This document shows, in pieces, positions 59,407 to 64,000 of a stretch of DNA of 64,000 nucleotides. How positions within the stretch are numbered: position 1 is the first letter of the stretch; the number at the start of each line of letters is the position of its first letter. The stretch lies in contig JAUXHA010000003.1 of assembly GCA_030621845.1 (NCBI GenBank), positions 1-64,000 on the forward strand, given 5' to 3'. The notes beneath the pieces are model-generated. The model was not told the origin of the DNA and searched no databases. It was given only the letters and a program-made list of their open reading frames with translations. Source of the DNA: Spongiibacteraceae bacterium. GTDB taxonomy: Bacteria; Pseudomonadota; Gammaproteobacteria; Pseudomonadales; Dasaniaceae. Both the position numbers and the translations under genes were made by a program.

Positions 59407-60785
59407 ACAGACTGACCTTTAGTATCGTCCTTTAAAGCCGCCAGTAACTGCTGATGGATTCCCCCAAAGCCCCCATTACTCATAATCACTATATGGTCAC
59501 CCGCCGCTGACGTCGCCACCAGGTCAGCGACAATCGCATCAATGGAATGCTGTACTTCAGCCCGGCCATCGCTTGCGTCGATCACTGGCTGCAAAGACCA
59601 ATCCAGGCCTTCGGGCTGATACCAGATTACCCGATCTGCACGCCGGGAGGCCGCCGCCAACCGACTGAGGTGAGAACCCAAGCGCATGGTATTGGAGCGC
59701 GGTTCAATCACCGCAATCACCCGCTGCTCACCGACACGCTTGCGCAGCCCTTCCAGGGTTGTTTCTATGGCGGTGGGGTGATGGGCAAAATCATCATAGA
59801 GTGCGATACCTGCAATTTCTCCCAGCAACTCCATTCTGCGTTTAACACCGACAAATTGACATAGTGCCTCGGTAGCCAGGGCTGGGGTTACGCCCACATG
59901 CCGGGCGGCAGCGATCGCCGACAGGGCATTGTTTACATTGTGCATGCCGGTATGCGACCACTGCACCCGTCCTGCCATGCCGCCGTGCAAATAAACATTG
60001 AAGTCACTGCCATCGGCCTTGTTCAATTCGGCGTACCAGTCACAATCGGTTTGATCCAGCGAGGTTTTTTCAAGCTCCGACCACAAGCCCTGCTCAATCA
60101 CCTCGGCAATATTGTCATCGCTGGCCGGCACAATCACCCGACCGTTGGCGGGAATGATTCTTACCAAATGATGGAACTGTCGCTGGATCGCCGCGAGATC
60201 ATCAAAGATATCGGCATGATCGAATTCCAGGTTATTCAGTACCGCTGTGCGGGGACGATAGTGTACGAACTTGGAGCGCTTATCGAAAAAAGCACTGTCG
60301 TATTCATCGGCTTCAATGACAAAAAAGTCTGACTCGCCCAGCCGCGCAGAAACACCAAAATTACCCGGCACACCACCGATCAGGTAGCCGGGCTGCATAT
60401 TCGCGGACTCCAGAATCCAGGCCAGCATACTGGCGGTGGTGGTCTTGCCATGGGTGCCCGCACAGGCCAATACCCAGCGATCTTGCAGTAAGTGCTCTGA
60501 TAGCCACTGTGGCCCCGAGGTATAGCGCAAACCCCGATCCAGCACCGCTTCCACCGCCGGATTACCCCGGGTCATGGCATTACCGATTACCACCAGGTCG
60601 GGGGCAGGTTCCAGCTGTGCGGGATCAAAACCCTCTGTCAGCGCGATGCCCTGTGACTCCAGCTGGGTGCTCATCGGCGGGTATACATTGGCATCCGAAC
60701 CGGTAACCTGATGGCCCAACTGGCGTGCCAAAATGGCCAGGCCACCCATAAACGTACCGCAAATCCCAAGAATATGGATGTGCAT
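59403..60785 (-). CDS. mpl: UDP-N-acetylmuramate:L-alanyl-gamma-D-glutamyl-meso-diaminopimelate ligase
   Basis: A 460-residue Mur-ligase-family enzyme that reattaches recycled murein tripeptide to UDP-MurNAc. It starts with a Rossmann ILGICGTFMGGLAILARQLG, then ATP-binding GTHGKTTTASML, and the central HNVNNALSAIAAA motif. The IxGTFMGG N-terminus distinguishes Mpl from MurC. It shares 4 nt with the RND gene downstream. Confidence 0.95.
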   Translation of the reverse strand: MHIHILGICGTFMGGLAILARQLGHQVTGSDANVYPPMSTQLESQGIALTEGFDPAQLEPAPDLVVIGNAMTRGNPAVEAVLDRGLRYTSGPQWLSEHLLQDRWVLACAGTHGKTTTASMLAWILESANMQPGYLIGGVPGNFGVSARLGESDFFVIEADEYDSAFFDKRSKFVHYRPRTAVLNNLEFDHADIFDDLAAIQRQFHHLVRIIPANGRVIVPASDDNIAEVIEQGLWSELEKTSLDQTDCDWYAELNKADGSDFNVYLHGGMAGRVQWSHTGMHNVNNALSAIAAARHVGVTPALATEALCQFVGVKRRMELLGEIAGIALYDDFAHHPTAIETTLEGLRKRVGEQRVIAVIEPRSNTMRLGSHLSRLAAASRRADRVIWYQPEGLDWSLQPVIDASDGRAEVQHSIDAIVADLVATSAAGDHIVIMSNGGFGGIHQQLLAALKDDTKGQSV

Positions 60786-60874
60786 TAATTATCCTTAGCT
60801 AATCACTGTGGGCGCAGATAATAACACCCGTAGTGGAGCCTGTTAAGAAGGCTCGGCTTAAGCCGTCAAAGGCA

Positions 60875-60903
60875 TTGGTATTCCGGCCTGATCAGTTTAT
60901 AAT
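60875..60903 (+). promoter_or_regulatory. Promoter of ppa
   Basis: TTGGTA (60875-60880), a 17-nt spacer and a perfect TATAAT (60898-60903). A 12-bp palindrome CGGCTTAAGCCG (60854-60865) lies just upstream of the -35. Initiation near 60910 leaves about 44 nt of leader before the ATG at 60954. Confidence 0.75.
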
Positions 60904-60953
60904 CACGCCCCCAAAATATGACCATTCACCGAAATACGGAAAGTAGACAACTC

Positions 60954-61487
60954 ATGAGTTTCGATAAAATTCCCGCAGGTAAAGACCTGCCAAACGATAT
61001 CTATGTCGTCATTGAAATCCCAGCCAATCACGACCCGATTAAATACGAGATCGATAAGGAGACCGACAGCCTTATGGTAGACCGTTTTATGGCCACGCCC
61101 ATGTTCTACCCGGCTAACTATGGCTACATCTCCAATACCTTATCCGAAGACGGCGATCCCCTGGATGTACTGGTAGTTACCCCCTACCCGGTTGTTCCCG
61201 GCTCGGTAATTCGCTCTCGTCCTATCGGCATTCTTAATATGAGTGACGAAGCGGGTCAGGATGCCAAGTTGTTGGCCGTGCCCCATGACAAATTAAGCAC
61301 CCTCTACCAGCATGTGAAAGAAGTCTCTGATTTACCTGAGCTGCTAATCAAGCAAATCGAACATTTCTTTGAAAACTACAAAGATCTGGAATCAGGCAAG
61401 TGGGTTAAAATCGACGGATGGGCCGACAGCGAAGCAGCCCGCACTGAAATCATCAAATCTGTTGAGGCTTTCGAAAAAGCCAAGTAA
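60954..61487 (+). CDS. ppa: Inorganic pyrophosphatase
   Basis: A 177-residue family I pyrophosphatase hydrolysing PPi to drive biosynthesis. The signature DGDPLDVLV is present, as are metal-binding Asp/Glu sites throughout and the N-terminus [17 protein letters not shown], closely like E. coli Ppa. The ATG at 60954 fits that N-terminus; an upstream ATG at 60918 would begin almost at the transcription start. A strong terminator follows. Confidence 0.96.
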   Translation: MSFDKIPAGKDLPNDIYVVIEIPANHDPIKYEIDKETDSLMVDRFMATPMFYPANYGYISNTLSEDGDPLDVLVVTPYPVVPGSVIRSRPIGILNMSDEAGQDAKLLAVPHDKLSTLYQHVKEVSDLPELLIKQIEHFFENYKDLESGKWVKIDGWADSEAARTEIIKSVEAFEKAK

Positions 61488-61498
61488 ACCGCAGCAAC

Positions 61499-61527
61499 AA
61501 AAAAGCCAGGGAATGCCTGGCTTTTTT
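61499..61527. terminator. Bidirectional Rho-independent terminator
   Basis: AAAAAAGCCAGG-GAATG-CCTGGCTTTTTT: a 7-bp stem extended by A/T pairs and a 5-nt loop, with T-runs on both strands. It serves ppa and the convergent 160-residue gene, whose stop lies at its edge. Confidence 0.9.
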
Positions 61528-62009
61528 TATGCCTGGCGGATCCTGGGCATTGCCTTAACCAGGTCTTTGTACAGCTTGCTTTTTTTACCAATAACCTTGT
61601 GCCGGGCATAGGCATCAACTGCCCGGGACCAGGCTTCTTTTTTACCATGAGCGTTGAGTGAAAAACTGGTACAGATAACTTTTTCTTCAAGCTCAGAGGC
61701 GATTCCCACCTGGAAGATCGGCGTGATAGAACCACTCTTCTCCGTTTTCATCAAATAGCTAATACCCCTGACACTACCATCCTGGTTAAAACAACGTACC
61801 GGCTTGAGCTTTTTCTTAACACGCTGCTGCTCCTGCGCCAATTGCTGATCCCGTGCATTGGCCTCGCGCTCTACCTGTTTCATTAAACGTGGGCCTTTGC
61901 GTTTACCTTCCCGCTTCAGGGTAAAATATTCCTGATAAAGCTTACCGTTAACCGTACGCCGCACACGGTAGCCATAGAACGCTTCATTATCCAATAATTT
62001 AACACTCAA
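61527..62009 (-). CDS. Uncharacterised basic protein (possible AP2/Arm-like DNA-binding fold)
   Basis: A 160-residue protein of no family I can name with certainty. It is basic, with a beta-hairpin-like N-terminus (FYGYRVRRTVNGKLYQEYF) that resembles AP2-type or integrase-Arm DNA-binding segments, a Lys/Gln-rich coiled stretch (about 35-72), and a second similar region (SYLMKTEKSGSITPIFQVG ... EAWSRAVDAYARH). The start is TTG with a very strong AGGTGAT ribosome-binding site just upstream. The inverted repeat at 62025-62040 lies immediately before it. A DNA-binding role is inferred only. Confidence 0.6.
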   Translation of the reverse strand: MSVKLLDNEAFYGYRVRRTVNGKLYQEYFTLKREGKRKGPRLMKQVEREANARDQQLAQEQQRVKKKLKPVRCFNQDGSVRGISYLMKTEKSGSITPIFQVGIASELEEKVICTSFSLNAHGKKEAWSRAVDAYARHKVIGKKSKLYKDLVKAMPRIRQA

Positions 62010-62024
62010 AATATCACCTCATGT

Positions 62025-62040
62025 CTCTAATTCATTAGAG
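62025..62040. repeat. Inverted repeat upstream of the uncharacterised gene
   Basis: CTCTAAT-TC-ATTAGAG, two perfect 7-bp arms with a 2-bp centre, 16 nt upstream of the TTG start and just before its ribosome-binding site. It could be an operator. The rest of the 211-nt gap to 62220 is A/T-rich with no clear promoter. Confidence 0.55.
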
Positions 62041-62220
62041 GAATAACCTCATCCATGCTGCCCTTTTACCGAAGTAAATCATCAGTTACTCGCATGTAAT
62101 AACCGCTATTTACTGTGCCGAAAAAAAAGCTACCCTTATTAAAATAAATAATCCCACTGGATTCAACAATATTGCGAAAAAATTAAAAAATAAGATACAA
62201 GCCACATAGTAGAAACCCTG

Positions 62221-62937
62221 TTAAACACCATGACGATAACTGTCGGGATAACGTTCGATCGCTACAGTAACAAAGCGCTGGTAAATCTCTTCAATGTTTT
62301 CCAGTACAGTCGCCTTCAAGGCCAACTCCTGTTCACTGATGAAATCGACCAGCTTATCCAGGGTGAAATAGCGCTGAAATTCAATCGCCAGCGGGGCATA
62401 ACTCAAATGCCATCGCTCTACCGCGACACCATCACCCTCCTGGCTATAGGGTCGAAAAAAACCTTCGGCCTGATTATTTTGAAGCTGTAAATCAAACCAC
62501 TGATGCAGGGCATCAAATGGCCCCCCGGCACTCACCTCAGCCACCGACAGCTGTAGCTGGTAATCCTCAGGCACCGCCGCCCGATCATAGATATCCAGAT
62601 CGGTACCCCAGTGATGCCTCGAGGCCCCCGGCAATGCGGACCAACGCAAAATCGCCTGCACTAGCGCCCAGGGAGATAACTCATTGCTTGCCAGTAATTC
62701 ACCCCGGTCGTTATACAACGGCCTGTTACCCGCCGCTTTCTCATTCCAGATCAGTAATTGACGCTCAAAACTGCGAAAACTGCTGGCTATAGCCAGATCA
62801 AAACCTTCATCGCGAGCCCTTTGCTGCAGACGAAGCAGGGCTGGAACCACCGCAACATGCAGACCCGACTCATAGCGACTGAAGTCAATATTGCTTGAAA
62901 CCTGTCCGGTCAGGGTACTGATATCGATTGCTGGCAT
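62221..62937 (-). CDS. M15-family peptidase (D-alanyl-D-alanine carboxypeptidase-like)
   Basis: A 238-residue VanY/M15-type metallopeptidase. The zinc motif SRHHWGTDLD (S-x-H-x-x-G-x-x-x-D pattern) and ERWHLSY supply the His, Asp, Glu and His residues. There is no clear signal peptide, so it may act in the cytoplasm or be exported another way. The ATG at 62937 follows GGAAG by 5 nt; a TTG 12 nt upstream is less likely. It probably trims peptidoglycan peptides. Confidence 0.87.
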   Translation of the reverse strand: MPAIDISTLTGQVSSNIDFSRYESGLHVAVVPALLRLQQRARDEGFDLAIASSFRSFERQLLIWNEKAAGNRPLYNDRGELLASNELSPWALVQAILRWSALPGASRHHWGTDLDIYDRAAVPEDYQLQLSVAEVSAGGPFDALHQWFDLQLQNNQAEGFFRPYSQEGDGVAVERWHLSYAPLAIEFQRYFTLDKLVDFISEQELALKATVLENIEEIYQRFVTVAIERYPDSYRHGV

Positions 62938-63031
62938 TTTTTCTTCCAAAAATAACTAGGCTTTATTAATGATATAGGTTATAAAAAAGGCTGCTGTAAA
63001 AGCCATAATAATAATATCACAAGGATCCACT

Positions 63032-63307
63032 ATGCAAAGTGACTTGCTCGAACTAAAAAATCTCGGTAATACCTCCATTCACTGGCTGCACGTTATTGGT
63101 ATTAATAGTGCCAGTGAACTCAAAGCCATCGGTGCTGTCGAGGCTTATATTCGTATCAAGCAACGTAATATCAAGGTTTCAAAGGTATTTCTATATGCCT
63201 TGCAGGGCGCCATGGACGATATTTACTGGAACGATCTTGAGCCCGAGTGTAAACAGCGCTTGCTGGATCAGGTCCAGCAACACAGTGCCCTGAAAGACCC
63301 GGCCTGA
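63032..63307 (+). CDS. TfoX/Sxy C-terminal-domain protein
   Basis: A 91-residue protein matching only the C-terminal helical domain of TfoX (LKNLGNTSIHWLHVIGINSA, then VFLYALQGAMDDIYW). Full TfoX/Sxy (about 200 residues) promotes competence gene expression with CRP; stand-alone C-terminal domains are widespread and of unknown role. The helix-hairpin-helix pattern suggests nucleic acid or protein binding. AAGGA lies 7 nt before the ATG. Confidence 0.85.
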   Translation: MQSDLLELKNLGNTSIHWLHVIGINSASELKAIGAVEAYIRIKQRNIKVSKVFLYALQGAMDDIYWNDLEPECKQRLLDQVQQHSALKDPA

Positions 63308-63347
63308 AATCCTATAGAATAAGCTTTTCGCTCCAATCGGATAGTAA

Positions 63348-63668
63348 ATGACTGTTTTATGCCATATTGATGAGCTCCCGGAAAATGAAGCCAGGGGGTT
63401 TGAAGTCGATGAGCTAAACTTATTCGCGGTAAAAAAAGACGGTCAAGTCTTCCTCTACCGCAATCAATGCCCTCACCTCGGCGTAGAACTGAACTGGCTG
63501 GAAGATCAGTTTCTTGATATGGACGGTGCCCTGATCCAGTGTGCCACCCACGGCGCCCTGTTTATTATTGAAGATGGTGAATGTGTTGCTGGTCCCTGCC
63601 AGGGCCAGTCACTGGCGCCAATAGGGTTTGATTTGATCGACGGACAGGTGGTTTTGAGAGGTGGTTAA
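63348..63668 (+). CDS. Rieske [2Fe-2S] protein
   Basis: A 106-residue soluble Rieske-type ferredoxin. The cluster motif is C41-P-H43 and C65-A-T-H68. There is no signal peptide or membrane anchor, so it is cytoplasmic, like the NirD/biphenyl-dioxygenase ferredoxins. Its partner is unknown. It is 40 nt after the TfoX-domain gene and may share its transcript. A terminator follows. Confidence 0.9.
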   Translation: MTVLCHIDELPENEARGFEVDELNLFAVKKDGQVFLYRNQCPHLGVELNWLEDQFLDMDGALIQCATHGALFIIEDGECVAGPCQGQSLAPIGFDLIDGQVVLRGG

Positions 63669-63703
63669 TAAAGCATAACTGGGGGCTGGTATTGCAGGCA
63701 TAA

Positions 63704-63727
63704 AAAAAGGAGCCTGACGGCTCCTTT
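63704..63727. terminator. Bidirectional Rho-independent terminator
   Basis: GGAGCC-TGAC-GGCTCC (63709-63724), flanked by an A-run on the left and T5 on the right, forms a hairpin that works both for the Rieske gene and for pnp, which converge here. Confidence 0.88.
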
Positions 63728-63744
63728 TTAAGTGTTGCTAAAAG

Positions 63745-64000
63745 TTACTCTGCCGCAGGCTCTGCTGGAGTTGCTTCCGTGGACTCAACTACTGCATTGC
63801 CTTCAACGCCTTTCATGGTCAATTTAATACGACCGCGCTGATCGACATCCAACACCTTCACCTGAATTTCCTGTCCTTCTGACAGATAGTCAGTCACATT
63901 CTCCACCCGCTCTTCAGCGATCTGGGAAATATGCACCAAGCCATCTTTGCCGGGCAGAATATTAACAAAGGCACCGAAATCAACGATACGGGCAACAGAC
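63745..64000 (-). CDS. pnp: Polynucleotide phosphorylase, C-terminal part (runs off the window)
   Basis: Only the 3' end is inside the window; the gene continues past 64000. The visible residues are the end of the S1 RNA-binding domain ([41 protein letters not shown]) and an Ala/Glu/Thr-rich tail. This matches PNPase, which degrades RNA 3'-5' with phosphate. Ribosomal protein S1 or another S1-domain protein is less likely because of the [16 protein letters not shown] wording and short tail. Confidence 0.88.
   Translation of the reverse strand, partial: SVARIVDFGAFVNILPGKDGLVHISQIAEERVENVTDYLSEGQEIQVKVLDVDQRGRIKLTMKGVEGNAVVESTEATPAEPAAE

Overview
The window looks like a core chromosomal segment of a marine-type gammaproteobacterium close to Pseudomonas and the Cellvibrionales/OMG group. 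The evidence is gene content and synteny: ilvI-ilvH, ilvC with divergent ilvY, pssA, msrPQ and an rRNA operon leader lie together. They are followed by clpB-pgeF-rluD/bamD, pilSR-fimT with the minor pilin genes, the ispH-fkpB-lspA-ileS-ribF-murJ block, and mreBCD-maf-rng-yhdP divergent from gatCAB. These neighbourhoods match Pseudomonas as I remember it. I see no insertion sequence, prophage, CRISPR array or tRNA gene. Coding density is high and almost every gene is a housekeeping gene.

Layout, left to right. 1-360: tandem rRNA promoters and a boxA leader reading leftward out of the window. 361-9400: methionine sulfoxide repair (msrPQ), phosphatidylserine synthase, branched-chain amino acid synthesis (ilvY, ilvC, ilvIH) and a fatty-acid-desaturase-like membrane protein. 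About 300 nt of apparently structured leader precede ilvI. 9401-16150: a DUF4124 protein, clpB with a sigma-32 promoter, pgeF, rluD, bamD, nadE. 16302-26565: type IV pilus regulation (pilS, pilR) and a pseudopilin/PilY1 cluster (fimT, then fimU-pilV-pilW-pilX-pilY1-pilE on the other strand). 26715-34171: isoprenoid, lipoprotein-processing, isoleucyl-tRNA, flavin and peptidoglycan-lipid flippase genes. 34232-39742: pyrB, an MsbA-like ABC exporter, a GIY-YIG protein, sbcB and a TraB/GumN protein.

39771-49698 is one long leftward run from mreB to small DUF genes: cell shape (mreBCD), Maf, RNase G, YhdP, an LLM-family oxidoreductase and two small conserved proteins. 49984-54522 runs rightward: the GatCAB amidotransferase, a PA4642-type protein, an orphan lipoprotein and an ABM-fold protein. 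54739-60785 runs leftward: an Smr/exonuclease/LON-domain/cysteine-cluster operon, an MMPL-type RND exporter and the murein-recycling ligase Mpl. 60954-64000 holds pyrophosphatase, an unrecognised basic protein, an M15 peptidase, a TfoX C-terminal-domain protein, a Rieske protein and the 3' end of pnp.

No clearly novel multi-gene system stands out. The observations most worth a second look are the long hairpin-rich ilvI leader (probably the ilvB-OMG type of RNA), mreC apparently starting at an AUC codon, the inverted minor-pilin operon with a duplicated ribosome-binding site and start at fimU, the 12-bp acidic coding repeat in the RND exporter, and the uncharacterised protein with a palindrome at its 5' end.
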